Below are positions 28,099-37,391 of a stretch of 64,000 bases of DNA, piece after piece; position 1 is the first letter of the stretch; every line of letters begins with the position of its first letter. Below the pieces are notes generated by a model. It worked only from the letters and a program-made list of their open reading frames with translations. It did not search any database and had not been told where the DNA came from. Source of the DNA: Limosilactobacillus caccae. GTDB lineage: Bacteria; Bacillota; Bacilli; Lactobacillales; Lactobacillaceae. Position numbers and translations under genes: made by a program. The stretch covers positions 124,001 through 188,000 of the forward strand of contig NZ_FTOY01000011.1 of the NCBI RefSeq assembly GCF_900156885.1, in the 5' to 3' direction.

Positions 28099-28132
28099 AA
28101 AAACAGGATTGCCAGATCGCAATCCTGTTTTT
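28099..28132. terminator. Bidirectional intrinsic terminator
   Basis: AAAAACAGGATTGC / GCAATCCTGTTTTT with a 6-base loop between the reductase and lutC. Confidence 0.92.
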
Positions 28133-28144
28133 GGTTAATATGCG

Positions 28145-28879
28145 CTACATATCTTCAACAACAACGTATTCCATATCAAGGGGACCGTGGACACCGACAA
28201 TTAAGACCATTTCAATATCCCCGGAATTAGATGGGCCGGTGATGAAGTTAATGTTTGATGTCGCCAGGTTACCTGCTTGGATTTCCTTTTCGTAGTAGTC
28301 CATTGCTTGCCGGGAACGCGGAAGAATCTTACTCTTTGGAATAATTGCGAGATAATGCGTTGGCAAGAAGTGGAACGACCGGCCCTGTTCAGGGTAGGTG
28401 GCGATCGTAATCGTGCCGGATTCTGCTAGCAGGAAGTCAGCAAAGCCAATTGCGGCATCACTCTTGTTAGCGTTGGTGATGTTTTCCCGGCCGAGTTCTG
28501 GTTTCCAGTAGTAGACGGGGTCAATCGCCAGCCCCTGGTGCCACATGTTAAGGGAATAATCAGTCCATTTTTCTTCCGCAAATGATGGGAGCATCAGACT
28601 GTTAACATCTTTTTCACTAATAAATTCGTCGAGGGTTGTCCCCAGGTCCGCCTTCTTGACCACTTTAAAGTTAACATGGACAGCTTCACTATTCTTCTTG
28701 GCGATTTCCAGCAACTCATCTTGACTCTTGCCCGCCAGGGTTGTTTCCGGCAGTTCATTGACCGGTTCCAGTGGGTTATCGGCGAGTGCATGACGCGGGC
28801 GGTTTGCTGCTTTTGCAATTCGGTTCAAAAAGTCTTCTTGATTTTGGGCTGTGTCAGCTTCTTTTAGAAAATCAGTCAT
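28145..28879 (-). CDS. lutC: Lactate utilisation protein C
   Basis: 244 residues, LUD (DUF162) domain: DAAIGFADFLLAESGTI around 140-156 and FITGPSNSGDIEMVLIVGVHGP near the C-terminus are the family signatures. LutC is a soluble subunit of the LutABC complex that oxidises L-lactate to pyruvate in cells lacking classical lactate dehydrogenase oxidation. Its start overlaps the lutB stop by 8 bases. Last gene of the operon. Confidence 0.93.
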   Translation of the reverse strand: MTDFLKEADTAQNQEDFLNRIAKAANRPRHALADNPLEPVNELPETTLAGKSQDELLEIAKKNSEAVHVNFKVVKKADLGTTLDEFISEKDVNSLMLPSFAEEKWTDYSLNMWHQGLAIDPVYYWKPELGRENITNANKSDAAIGFADFLLAESGTITIATYPEQGRSFHFLPTHYLAIIPKSKILPRSRQAMDYYEKEIQAGNLATSNINFITGPSNSGDIEMVLIVGVHGPLDMEYVVVEDM

Positions 28880-30365
28880 TCTTTTGTTCCTCCTCTGTTA
28901 ACTGCTGGTTTTTCTTATACCAGTGACGGAAGTTTTCGCGGTACTTTGGCGCTACCGCCAGGTCTCTGACATCTACCCACCCGTGAACCAATTTAGGTGC
29001 AATTGCGGGTAGGTGGTTGACCTTGCCTTCAGGGAAGAGGTTCTTGATATCCTTTTCGGTCGTCTTCTTCCCAAAGGTTTTAAGGCCAATGTGGGCACCG
29101 CGCATGGCATCAGCAAACAAGGCTGGTGATGCGGTTCCCTTCCCGACCGTCTTTAAGAGGGCATTGGTCATGCTGTGGTCAAGGTGCAGTTGGTCCATTT
29201 CGACGTAGCGGTGCTTCCGGATGAGGTCGTGGAGTGGGATCTTGACTGGGCATGTCTCCGTACATGCAGCACACAGGCTACATGCGTATGGCAAGTCCCT
29301 AAATTGCTGATAGCCGCCAAGGATTGGGGAAAGGACATCCCCCATTGGGCCAGGGTAGATCGAACCATACCCCTTCCCACCGATTTGCCGGTAAACTGGG
29401 CAAACGTTCAAGCATGAGCCACAACGAATACATTGCAGCATTGGTTCAAATTCGCTATTGAGCATCTTCGATCGACCATTATCGACAATTACCACGTAAA
29501 AGTCATCAGGGCCATCAGCCTCGCCAACCTTCTTTGCCGACGAGAAGGAACAGTAACTGGTCAATTTCTGGCCGACGGCACTCCGGCTGAGGATATTATC
29601 AAGGGTTTCCGCTTCTTTGAGGCTTGGCACGATCCGTTCCATCCCCATGACAACCACCTGGGTCTTGGGGATAGCCATTGTTAAATCGGCATTCCCTTCA
29701 TTAGTAACGAGGTTAATCATTCCGTTATTTGCTACTGCAAAGTTACAGCCGGTAATTCCAAAGTCGGCCTTCATGAAGTAGTTCCGGAGATATTGCCGGA
29801 CAAATTTTGCCATATGTTCTGGAACATTATCTCCAGTGTAGCCGATCTTTTGAAAGACCTTTTGAATTTGGTCACGGTTCTTGTGGAGGGTTGGGAAGAC
29901 GATGTGGGTCGGTTCATCCCAGTTGTCTTCCTGGAGAATAAATTCCGCCAAGTCCGTTTCCATCAGGGCTAGACCAGGAATGCTGAGCAGGGTCTTGTCG
30001 AGGTCGATTTCAGTCGTGACCATTGACTTTGACTTGACGACATTTTTCGCGTGCTTCTTAATTGCCAGTTCCTTGATAAAGCCGCTCGCTTCCTTGTCGT
30101 CCTTAGCAAAGAAGACGTGGCCTCCATTCTTTTTGACGTTGTCACTGAATTCTTCAAGGTAGTCGGGCAAGTACTTGATGGTGTGCTGGCGAATTTGTGC
30201 GGAAAGGTCACGCCAGCCTTCCCAATTACCTAGTTCCCGACGGGCAGCGGTCCGTTTGTCAAACTGGGCGTCTTGTGACTTCGCGACGGAAGCGCGCATA
30301 AAGTTATCGGCTTCAGCCTCTTTTACCCGTTCGTCGAATGGCTTATTACTTGTTGCAATTCCCAT
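28872..30365 (-). CDS. lutB: Lactate utilisation iron-sulphur protein B
   Basis: 497 residues. An N-terminal LUD domain (about 70-300; FAVANNGMINLVTNEGNADL) is followed by two 4Fe-4S ferredoxin motifs CIRCGSCLNVCPVY (about 312-325) and CSLCAACTETCPVK (about 363-376) and a C-terminal LutB-specific tail. Electron-transfer subunit of LutABC. Start ATG follows directly on lutA. Confidence 0.95.
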   Translation of the reverse strand: MGIATSNKPFDERVKEAEADNFMRASVAKSQDAQFDKRTAARRELGNWEGWRDLSAQIRQHTIKYLPDYLEEFSDNVKKNGGHVFFAKDDKEASGFIKELAIKKHAKNVVKSKSMVTTEIDLDKTLLSIPGLALMETDLAEFILQEDNWDEPTHIVFPTLHKNRDQIQKVFQKIGYTGDNVPEHMAKFVRQYLRNYFMKADFGITGCNFAVANNGMINLVTNEGNADLTMAIPKTQVVVMGMERIVPSLKEAETLDNILSRSAVGQKLTSYCSFSSAKKVGEADGPDDFYVVIVDNGRSKMLNSEFEPMLQCIRCGSCLNVCPVYRQIGGKGYGSIYPGPMGDVLSPILGGYQQFRDLPYACSLCAACTETCPVKIPLHDLIRKHRYVEMDQLHLDHSMTNALLKTVGKGTASPALFADAMRGAHIGLKTFGKKTTEKDIKNLFPEGKVNHLPAIAPKLVHGWVDVRDLAVAPKYRENFRHWYKKNQQLTEEEQKND

Positions 30366-31169
30366 CTAAAACACCCCATTTCCGTTTGCTGGCACCATTA
30401 CGTGATCAGTATCCTTAACGTAGGTAATACGACTAGGATCGACATTGTGGTTAAGAACTTCGGCAATGTGCATGATCTTAATGTGTTCGCCTTCCTGCCG
30501 GCGGTTAATCCGGCCACCGATATTCATCAAACAGGATTGTTCACAGGCAATTAAGATGTGCGCCTTGGTCTTTAAGACATTGTCGGCCTTATCATCGACC
30601 ATTGCCCGTGATAAAAGTGGTTCTTTAGCGGAGAAGGTTCCCCCAAAGCCACAGCAGAGCTGGATATTATGAAGGGGGATCATCTTGAGCCCTTTTACGT
30701 GGTCAAGCAGGACAAATGGGGCTGTCCGCTCACCGAGTAACCGGGTCATGTGACATGAGCGGTGGAAGGTTGCTGTATCATCAAGTTCAGCACCGCAGTC
30801 AAGAATCCCGAGTACCCGATAAATGAATTCTGTTAATTCATAAGATTTGTCGTAAAGAACTTGGGCCTTTTCAGCGTATTCAGGGTCATCCTTGAAAATA
30901 TCCTTGTATTCGTGAAGCATAGCGACACAGGAGCCCGATGGACCGACGATGTAGTCAGCATCAATGCTCAGCAGGGCATCAATTTGGTTCTTGAATGTTG
31001 CCATTGATTCCCGGTCGTAGCCACTATTAAATGTCGGTTGACCACAACAAATCTGCTTGCTAGGGACGACGGTTTCACAGCCGAAACGTTGCAAGAGTTC
31101 GACGGTTGCCTTACCGACATTGGGGTAGAGTAAGTCAACGATACAAGTAGAAAAAATACAAACTTTCAT
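30366..31169 (-). CDS. lutA: Lactate utilisation protein A (CCG-domain iron-sulphur)
   Basis: 267 residues. Two CCG domains: ICCGQPTFNSGY (about 39-50) and later CCGFGGTFS (about 205-213). The ATG at 31169 gives MKVCIFSTCIVDLL, the family start; a GTG at 31196 gives nine extra residues and sits only 4 bases from AAGGAGG (31201-31207 on the minus strand). A 7-bp hairpin lies between the ribosome site and the ATG (see separate entry). LutA transfers electrons in the LutABC lactate oxidising complex. First gene of the operon, divergent from trxB. Confidence 0.9.
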   Translation of the reverse strand: MKVCIFSTCIVDLLYPNVGKATVELLQRFGCETVVPSKQICCGQPTFNSGYDRESMATFKNQIDALLSIDADYIVGPSGSCVAMLHEYKDIFKDDPEYAEKAQVLYDKSYELTEFIYRVLGILDCGAELDDTATFHRSCHMTRLLGERTAPFVLLDHVKGLKMIPLHNIQLCCGFGGTFSAKEPLLSRAMVDDKADNVLKTKAHILIACEQSCLMNIGGRINRRQEGEHIKIMHIAEVLNHNVDPSRITYVKDTDHVMVPANGNGVF

Positions 31170-31175
31170 ATATAC

Positions 31176-31196
31176 GTGCATTCGCGGTAAATGCAC
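31176..31196 (-). promoter_or_regulatory. Hairpin between ribosome site and start of lutA
   Basis: GTGCATT-TACCGCG-AATGCAC, a perfect 7-bp stem with a 7-base loop. If it folds, it brings AAGGAGG to about 10 bases from the ATG at 31169. Confidence 0.5.
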
Positions 31197-31253
31197 TTCG
31201 CCTCCTTAATAAAATTTGGGAAAAAGTTAATGTCTTAGCTACTTATTAGTCAT

Positions 31254-31297
31254 ATTATAACTCAAACAGTTTGATTTGAGGGCTGTTACCGCTTACT
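31254..31297 (-). promoter_or_regulatory. lutABC promoter region: -10, palindrome and candidate cre
   Basis: On the minus strand a perfect TATAAT (31254-31259) has no recognisable -35 at normal spacing. A perfect palindrome TCAAAC-A-GTTTGA (31262-31274) and AGTAAGCGGTAACA (31284-31297; one mismatch to the cre consensus) lie immediately upstream, consistent with a regulated promoter and CcpA control. Confidence 0.5.
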
Positions 31298-31441
31298 TTG
31301 TTTTTATTTGCTATATAATATAATAATATCGGTTATAATTATTTTGGAATATAAGAGCAATGAAGCGAGCACGGTGTTAGACAAAGCACTGCAAAGTCGG
31401 TATGATATGGATAATTAAACGAACTTCGAGGAGGAAGAAAA

Positions 31442-32377
31442 ATGGCTGAAAAGAAGCAATACGATGTTGTTGTAGTTGGTGCGGGCCCAGGTGGAATGAC
31501 CGCAGCAATGTATGCCTCCCGGGCAAACTTATCAGTGTTGATGCTCGACCGTGGAATTTACGGAGGGAACCTTAATAACACTGCCGAAATTGAAAATTAT
31601 ACCGGTTTTAAGAGTATTAAGGGGCCGGACCTCGCCAAGGAAATGTATGATGGCGCCACCCAGTTTGGTGCTGAATATGCCTACGGAACAGTTAAGCAGA
31701 TCGAATTAGAAGGGCAGCTGAAGAAGGTCACAACTGACATGGATGAGACCTTCTTAGCAAAGGCGGTCGTTATTGCAACTGGTTCAGACCAACGGCACTT
31801 AAATGTCCCTGGTGAAGAGGAATTCAGTGGTCGCGGGGTTTCATACTGTGCCGTATGTGACGGGGCCTTCTTTAAGGGAAAGAACCTAATTGTTGTCGGC
31901 GGTGGGGACGCTGCCGTTGAAGAAGGAGAGTACCTGACCCAGTTAGCAGCAAAGGTAACGGTGCTCGTCCGCCGCGACGAATTACGGGCAGAACCAATTA
32001 TCCAGGCATCTGCTATGAAGAATGACAAGATGGAATTTGTCTACAATACCAGCGTAACGGAAATCCTCGGTGACGACGTGAAGGTTAACGGGGTCAAGAC
32101 CCGTAATAACCAGACTGGTGAGACCGGTGAGTTGGCCGCTGACGGCGTCTTCATCTACGTTGGAAATGTTCCAATGACCAAGGCCTTCACTAACCTTGAT
32201 ATCCTTGACGAACAAGGCTGGATTAAGACTGATGAGCGGATGCAGACGGCGGTTCCCGGGATCTACGCGATTGGGGATGTACGGGAGACACCGTTGCGGC
32301 AGGTTGCAACGGCCGTTGGTGATGGTGCCATTGCCGGGCAGCAGGTTTACCAATACATTAAGTCAATGGCTAACTAA
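31442..32377 (+). CDS. trxB: Thioredoxin reductase (NADPH, FAD)
   Basis: 311 residues. FAD motif VVGAGPGGMTAAMYASRA, redox-active CAVCDG (about residues 137-142), NADPH motif VVGGGDAAVEEG and the C-terminal FAD motif IYAIGDVRETPLRQVATAVGDGA are intact. It reduces thioredoxin in the cytosol. Ribosome site GAGGAGG at 31428. Several TATAAT-like hexamers (31314-31339) lie upstream; the true promoter cannot be picked. Confidence 0.96.
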   Translation: MAEKKQYDVVVVGAGPGGMTAAMYASRANLSVLMLDRGIYGGNLNNTAEIENYTGFKSIKGPDLAKEMYDGATQFGAEYAYGTVKQIELEGQLKKVTTDMDETFLAKAVVIATGSDQRHLNVPGEEEFSGRGVSYCAVCDGAFFKGKNLIVVGGGDAAVEEGEYLTQLAAKVTVLVRRDELRAEPIIQASAMKNDKMEFVYNTSVTEILGDDVKVNGVKTRNNQTGETGELAADGVFIYVGNVPMTKAFTNLDILDEQGWIKTDERMQTAVPGIYAIGDVRETPLRQVATAVGDGAIAGQQVYQYIKSMAN

Positions 32378-32581
32378 GCTCGCCATTTAACGGATGATTT
32401 TTACAAGTTCGTGTGGTGGAAAATAAATAATTTTACCGCACAATGAGCCCTGGGCGGCTGATCGTGGATAAAGCTTGCCGTGCTTTGACATCGCGGCTGT
32501 CTGCGCTTAGCTAACTGGGGTTCTTTTCTTTTACCATCCTTATGCTTTCTGATAAAAGTTTAGTAAAACATTAAGTAAAAA

Positions 32582-32610
32582 CAGACATGGCAAATTTTCT
32601 GCGGTATACT
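32582..32610 (+). promoter_or_regulatory. Candidate promoter of pgm
   Basis: CAGACA, 17-base spacer, TATACT; 35 bases before the GTG start. The rest of the 267-base gap after trxB holds no recognisable feature. Confidence 0.45.
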
Positions 32611-32644
32611 ATAGGGCAGAGTATGACATAAAGGAGACATTATT

Positions 32645-34372
32645 GTGAGCTGGAAAGATACTTATAAGGTTTGGCAAGAACGGACAGATCTTGACCCAGA
32701 TTTAAAGCAAGAATTAGCTGCGATGAATGATGACAAGGAAATTGAAGATGCCTTCTATGGTCCAATGTCATTTGGTACTGCAGGGATGCGGGGCTTGATG
32801 GGTCCAGGGACTAACCGGATGAATGTCTATACGGTCCGTCAAGCAACAGAAGGATTAGCTACTTTGATGGATTCACTCGGTGATGATATTAAAAAGCGGG
32901 GAGTTGCGATCGGTTACGACTCACGGCACAACTCTTACAAGTTTGCTCATGATTCCGCTAAGGTCTTAGGGGCCCACGGTATTAAGGTCTACATTTATGA
33001 CAATGTGCGGCCAACACCAGAGCTATCATTTGCGGTGCGCCACATGGGGACTTATGCCGGGATTATGATTACTGCTAGCCACAACCCAAAGGAATACAAC
33101 GGTTACAAGATTTACGGTGAAGACGGTGGTCAGATGCCACCAAAGGAATCCGACATGATGACCGGCTACATCCGGAAGATTGCTGACATCTTTGACATTA
33201 AGTTGGCTGATGAACAAGCAATGATCAACAGCGGCTTAGAAACAGTGATGGGTGAAGACGTCGACCACGCTTACCTCCAACTTGCCAAGGGGGTAACGGT
33301 TAACCCTGAATTGGCGAAGGAATACGGGAAGGACATGAAGTTTGTCTTTACCCCATTATGTGGGACCGGGCGGATGCTTGGTGAACGGGCACTGCGGCAG
33401 GCAGGGTTCACTAATTTCACCATTGAGCCAACCGAAGCGCAACCAAACGGGGACTTCCCTGGCTTGGAACACCCTAATCCAGAATTCCCCGAAGCCTTTG
33501 TGCGGTCAATTAAGTTGGGAAAAGAAATTGATGCTGATGTCTTGATCGCCACGGACCCAGACGCGGACCGGCTTGGCTGTGCTGTTCGGCAACCTGATGG
33601 TGAATACCAATTGTTGACTGGTAACCAAATTGCTTCCATCATGCTTGCTTACATCCTTGAAGCTCACAAGCAAGCAGGCACTTTGCCGAAGAATGCGGCA
33701 GCAGTGAAGTCAATTGTTTCAACTAACTTTGCCGGAAAGATTGCCGAAAGTTACGGGGTTGAAATGATTAACGTCTTAACTGGATTTAAGTGGATCGCTG
33801 ACCAAATCCACCAATACGAGACTGGTAAGGCTGACCATACCTTTATGTTTGGTTTTGAAGAGAGCTATGGCTACCTGATTAAGCCATTTGTCCGGGACAA
33901 GGATGCCATTCAGTCATTGACCTTATTGGCCGAAGTTGCGGCATACTACCGGAGTCGGAACATGACCTTGTACGATGGCTTACAAGAATTGTTCAAGAAG
34001 TACGGGTACTTCCGTGAAAAGACGATTGCCAACACTTATGCTGGGGTTGACGGTCCGGCAAAGATTAAGGGCTTGATGAAGAAGTTCCGCGAAGAAGCGC
34101 CAACGCACTTTGCTGGTCACCAAGTGGTTGTTACCGAAGACTTTACCAAGGGGACAAAGACGACTGCTGATGGCAAGGTCAGCGAACTGGGAATTCCAGC
34201 ATCAAACGTATTGCGCTACGTACTGGATGATGAGACCTGGATTGCAATTCGCCCATCAGGGACTGAACCAAAGCTGAAGTTCTACATTGGGACAAGCGCA
34301 GACAGTCTTACCAAGGCGAATGATAAACTAGCTGACTTTGAAAAGGCACTACAAGAATTTGCTGAAGAATAA
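32645..34372 (+). CDS. pgm: Phosphoglucomutase / phospho-sugar mutase
   Basis: 575 residues, GTG start behind AAGGAG. Alpha-D-phosphohexomutase family: active-site phosphoserine motif TASHNPKEYNGYK (about 138-150), metal loop ATDPDADRLG (about 301-310), substrate loop GFEESYGYL (about 403) and phosphate-binding RPSGTEPKLKFY (about 536). The length matches PgcA-type enzymes that interconvert glucose-1- and glucose-6-phosphate, supplying GalU. Confidence 0.95.
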   Translation: MSWKDTYKVWQERTDLDPDLKQELAAMNDDKEIEDAFYGPMSFGTAGMRGLMGPGTNRMNVYTVRQATEGLATLMDSLGDDIKKRGVAIGYDSRHNSYKFAHDSAKVLGAHGIKVYIYDNVRPTPELSFAVRHMGTYAGIMITASHNPKEYNGYKIYGEDGGQMPPKESDMMTGYIRKIADIFDIKLADEQAMINSGLETVMGEDVDHAYLQLAKGVTVNPELAKEYGKDMKFVFTPLCGTGRMLGERALRQAGFTNFTIEPTEAQPNGDFPGLEHPNPEFPEAFVRSIKLGKEIDADVLIATDPDADRLGCAVRQPDGEYQLLTGNQIASIMLAYILEAHKQAGTLPKNAAAVKSIVSTNFAGKIAESYGVEMINVLTGFKWIADQIHQYETGKADHTFMFGFEESYGYLIKPFVRDKDAIQSLTLLAEVAAYYRSRNMTLYDGLQELFKKYGYFREKTIANTYAGVDGPAKIKGLMKKFREEAPTHFAGHQVVVTEDFTKGTKTTADGKVSELGIPASNVLRYVLDDETWIAIRPSGTEPKLKFYIGTSADSLTKANDKLADFEKALQEFAEE

Positions 34373-34408
34373 GGATTAAATTAAGCAGTAACTGCTTTTA
34401 ATCCCGCT

Positions 34409-34445
34409 AAGAGGTAGGGGAGTGATCTCCTTGCCTCTTTTTTTG
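34409..34445 (+). terminator. Intrinsic terminator of pgm
   Basis: AAGAGGTAGGGGAG / CTCCTTGCCTCTTTTTTT with wobble pairs. Confidence 0.85.
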
Positions 34446-34529
34446 CATCTCCTTGCTGATCGCTTGATAACGATATCATACATTGACAATAAAACAATTT
34501 TTTGTCATGATTTAAAGCAATAAGCCATT

Positions 34530-34558
34530 TTGCAATAGTTAACTTGTTATCTTACTAT
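34530..34558 (+). promoter_or_regulatory. Promoter of the telA operon
   Basis: TTGCAA, 17-base spacer, TACTAT, 22 bases before the start codon. A second possible promoter, TTGACA with an extended -10 (TGTCATGAT), lies at 34483-34511. Confidence 0.55.
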
Positions 34559-34580
34559 AACCATCACTTGGAGGAAAAAG

Positions 34581-35711
34581 ATGAACGAAGAAAAACAAGT
34601 TCAACCAGTAAAAAATGAGCTGCCGGTTCTGAAAGAAAAGTTATCACCAGCGCAATTGACAAAGGCGCAGGAATTAGCAAGGCAGCTAGAAGACGGTAAG
34701 ACTAATACCGTGCTTAATTACGGGAAGGACGTTCAAGAACAGATGTCAAGCTTTACTGACACCGTCCTTGTAAACGTCCGGAATAAAGACACCGGTGAAG
34801 TTGGTGACAGCCTTCGTTCATTGGTCGCCAATTTAAACGAGGCCAACCCAGAGAAATTAAAGGGCCAACGGGGCGGGATTCTGCGATTCTTTGGTAAAAT
34901 CAAGACCTCGGTGTTTGAGATGACCGCAAAATACCAAGAAGTTAGTGTGCAGATTGAAAAGGTTTCGCAAAACTTGGCGAGCCAGGAAACAAAACTCCTT
35001 CATGACAATGACGTTCTGGACGAAATGTACCAGGCTAATATGGATTACTATGATTCATTAAATATCCTGTTGGCTGGTGGGCAGATGCGGTTAGAGGCAT
35101 TGGACAAAGAAATTACTGACCTGCAGGCCAAAGTCAATGAGGTCGACGCTAACCAGATGGAAATCCAAGCGCTGCAAGACAAGCAGGCTAATCGGGAGCG
35201 ACTGGCCCAACGGTTAAATGACTTGATGTTAACCCGGGAAATAACGATCCAGCAGGCCCCACAAATTCGGCTGATCCAAAACGCCAATTCGATTTTAAGT
35301 GAAAAGATCCAGTCGTCAATCACGACGGCAATTCCCCTGTGGAAAAACCAGGTGGCAATTGCCATCTCCATTCTCCGGCAAAAAGATGCGGTTAACGCCC
35401 AAAATGCTGTTGCCGATGCGACAAATGACCTCTTGAAAAAGAACAGCCAGATGCTCCGCCAATCAAGTGTGGAAGTTGCACAGGCAGTTCAACGGGGAGT
35501 CGTTGATGTCGATACCCTCAAGGAGACCCAGGCCAATTTAATTGCGACGATTAAAGATGTGATGGACGTGCAAGCCGCCGGGGAAGCTAAGCGGCGCAAT
35601 GTCCAAAACGAACTGGCCAGCTTAGATAATAACCTTAAAGCAACGCTAACAACAATCCAAAGTAAGCAACCGCTCAATGGTCCTGAAACGGAAGGTCAGC
35701 AGGATGAATAA
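34581..35711 (+). CDS. telA: TelA/toxic anion resistance family protein
   Basis: 376 residues, mostly alpha-helical and charged, without membrane segments. GQRGGILRFFGKIKTSVFEM (about 95-115), LNILLAGGQMRL (about 160) and QIRLIQNANSILSEKIQSSITTAIPLWKNQVAIAI (about 230-265) are the conserved TelA core. The family is named for tellurite resistance but chromosomal copies in Firmicutes are linked to cell-envelope stress, antimicrobial tolerance and co-occur with xpaC. First gene of a tight four-gene operon with xpaC last; its stop overlaps the next start by 8 bases. Confidence 0.88.
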   Translation: MNEEKQVQPVKNELPVLKEKLSPAQLTKAQELARQLEDGKTNTVLNYGKDVQEQMSSFTDTVLVNVRNKDTGEVGDSLRSLVANLNEANPEKLKGQRGGILRFFGKIKTSVFEMTAKYQEVSVQIEKVSQNLASQETKLLHDNDVLDEMYQANMDYYDSLNILLAGGQMRLEALDKEITDLQAKVNEVDANQMEIQALQDKQANRERLAQRLNDLMLTREITIQQAPQIRLIQNANSILSEKIQSSITTAIPLWKNQVAIAISILRQKDAVNAQNAVADATNDLLKKNSQMLRQSSVEVAQAVQRGVVDVDTLKETQANLIATIKDVMDVQAAGEAKRRNVQNELASLDNNLKATLTTIQSKQPLNGPETEGQQDE

Positions 35712-36858
35712 GCAGTATTTAAATGCTATCCACTATACGCCACGTGTTGGCTGTAAAAAACGTGAGTTATTCAGTTTTCTCTTTAACCTGAGTAAGATTA
35801 GTTTCTTGGTCAGTATTATTGTTTTCCCCGTGTTTCTTACCGGAAAGCGGAACGTCTTTTTAGTCGGCCTGCTAATCGGGCTTATCGCAACGGGGATAGA
35901 TAGTTTTTACAACCTTTACTTGACGAAGACCAAGGGGATAATGATGGCAATCGATGGGCACCAGATGGGGCTATGGGCCTATTCGCGGCGTCACCACCGG
36001 ATGTTGTATATTCCATTTAAGCAAATTGATGGGGTTAAAATTCGTGACCAGCATTTGATCTTGCAGTACCAGCAGAGTTTTATCATCAACGAGCAGCGGG
36101 GTCCTAAGATTGCAGGAACGGGGAAGCTAATGTACCCCCTGTGGATCTTTTCCGCCAAGGAAGCAGATGAATTTGTTAAAACGTATAACAAGATGGTTCC
36201 CAAGGGGGATGAAACATCAATTAACCTTCGCCAGTTGAAGGAAGTTGACCATTATAAGTTACCAAAGATGATCTACTTTGCCTTTGTCCTTTTCATTGTG
36301 TCTGCGGGGACCATACCGCAGACGTCATCCTTGATGAAGGGATCGTCAGGGCAAAATTCAAAGAAAGTTGCTAGCAATATCCATCATAAGGACTTTAAGT
36401 TAAATAAGACTTATGAGTCGAGTGACTACCGTTTTAAATTCCTAAAAGCGTACCGGGCAAAGACAAATTACGGTAACCCGGTGGGGATTGTTCAAGTACA
36501 GCTTACCGCTAAACGGTCGCAGGACTTTACTAATTTGCCGTCAGTTGATTTTGACTCTTTTAAGAGTGCGACTAGTGAGGGCCGCTTTAGCAGTGAAGAT
36601 GACCAACCATCGTCCCTTGTTGACTATGTTGTCCTAAATGATGGCCGCGGGGTTGTTAACCAGCTGCATGATAGTAATCACTTGCGGCAGGCGCAACGGG
36701 TCGTTTTCAACATTGTTTTTGAATTGCCGTCGAATAAAAACAAACCAAGTTACCTGGCTTATCAGCCCTTCTCTTTTGATTCTGGGCCGGATGAGTATGA
36801 TGATTCAACGGCAATTATTTGGAAGATTAAGCCGTCAGAGCTGGAGGAACTAAAATGA
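35704..36858 (+). CDS. Membrane protein of telA-xpaC operon, function unknown
   Basis: 384 residues from ATG 35704, overlapping the telA stop. Two close hydrophobic helices (about 30-75) near the N-terminus, a cytosolic-type basic region, a third helix (about 195-212), then an extracellular-type domain (215-384) rich in Ser, Asp and Tyr with KLNKTYESSDYRF and DEYDDSTAIIWKI. I do not recognise the family. Placement between telA and a secreted-type protein suggests a membrane-anchored partner in the same process. It overlaps the next start (ATGA). Confidence 0.75.
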   Translation: MNKQYLNAIHYTPRVGCKKRELFSFLFNLSKISFLVSIIVFPVFLTGKRNVFLVGLLIGLIATGIDSFYNLYLTKTKGIMMAIDGHQMGLWAYSRRHHRMLYIPFKQIDGVKIRDQHLILQYQQSFIINEQRGPKIAGTGKLMYPLWIFSAKEADEFVKTYNKMVPKGDETSINLRQLKEVDHYKLPKMIYFAFVLFIVSAGTIPQTSSLMKGSSGQNSKKVASNIHHKDFKLNKTYESSDYRFKFLKAYRAKTNYGNPVGIVQVQLTAKRSQDFTNLPSVDFDSFKSATSEGRFSSEDDQPSSLVDYVVLNDGRGVVNQLHDSNHLRQAQRVVFNIVFELPSNKNKPSYLAYQPFSFDSGPDEYDDSTAIIWKIKPSELEELK

Positions 36859-37391
36859 AAAAAAGGTGGTTACTAGTTTTACTAACGGCAGTGCTTGTTG
36901 TCGCAATGCCGCTGCAGGTACTTGCGAAGCCAACCACGATTAAGTTTGATGGTTACCGAATAAGTTACAAGATAGTTCGGGACAAGCGGGCCATCCACAC
37001 TGCCTATTCTGATGATGATAAAGATGGCAACAAGGTTAATAATGCTGGCTACTTAATTTTAGATGTTGAACAAGCAGCGGATGAGTATTCCGCGGGGGAC
37101 GAGCTTAACGACTATGGCTTTTCTGTTTACGATGGGGAAGTAGAGGTATCACACCTTGACAAAGACGACTTCCGAAAAAGTATTATTAAGAAATATCACC
37201 CGACGCTAAAGATGCCCAAGCTTCATAAGGGAATTTATAGCAAAGCGCGGTTAATGTACCAAATTTCACCAAGCGATAAAATAACAATTAAACCGCGGGA
37301 AGGCGATGAGGTTGTTATCCAAGAAGCCCAGTCTAGTGATGGAATCTTTACAGACGAGCCAGTTGTGGCAAAGGAGGATCTGGATGAGTAG
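36855..37391 (+). CDS. Exported protein of telA-xpaC operon, function unknown
   Basis: 178 residues. A classical Sec signal peptide: KKR, hydrophobic core WLLVLLTAVLVVAMPLQ, cleavage after VLA (about residue 24); no lipobox Cys and no cell-wall anchor motif. The mature part is charged and shares an all-beta-looking composition with the extracellular half of the preceding protein (an IHTAYSDDDKDGNK stretch, YGFSVYDGEVEVSHL). No family recognised. Four-base overlap with the upstream gene; the xpaC ribosome site lies inside its 3' end. Confidence 0.75.
   Translation: MKKRWLLVLLTAVLVVAMPLQVLAKPTTIKFDGYRISYKIVRDKRAIHTAYSDDDKDGNKVNNAGYLILDVEQAADEYSAGDELNDYGFSVYDGEVEVSHLDKDDFRKSIIKKYHPTLKMPKLHKGIYSKARLMYQISPSDKITIKPREGDEVVIQEAQSSDGIFTDEPVVAKEDLDE

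Noticed and set aside
32378-32581. Non-coding RNA between trxB and pgm
   Set aside because: Short GC-rich segment without a clear stem or terminator; nothing to support a call.
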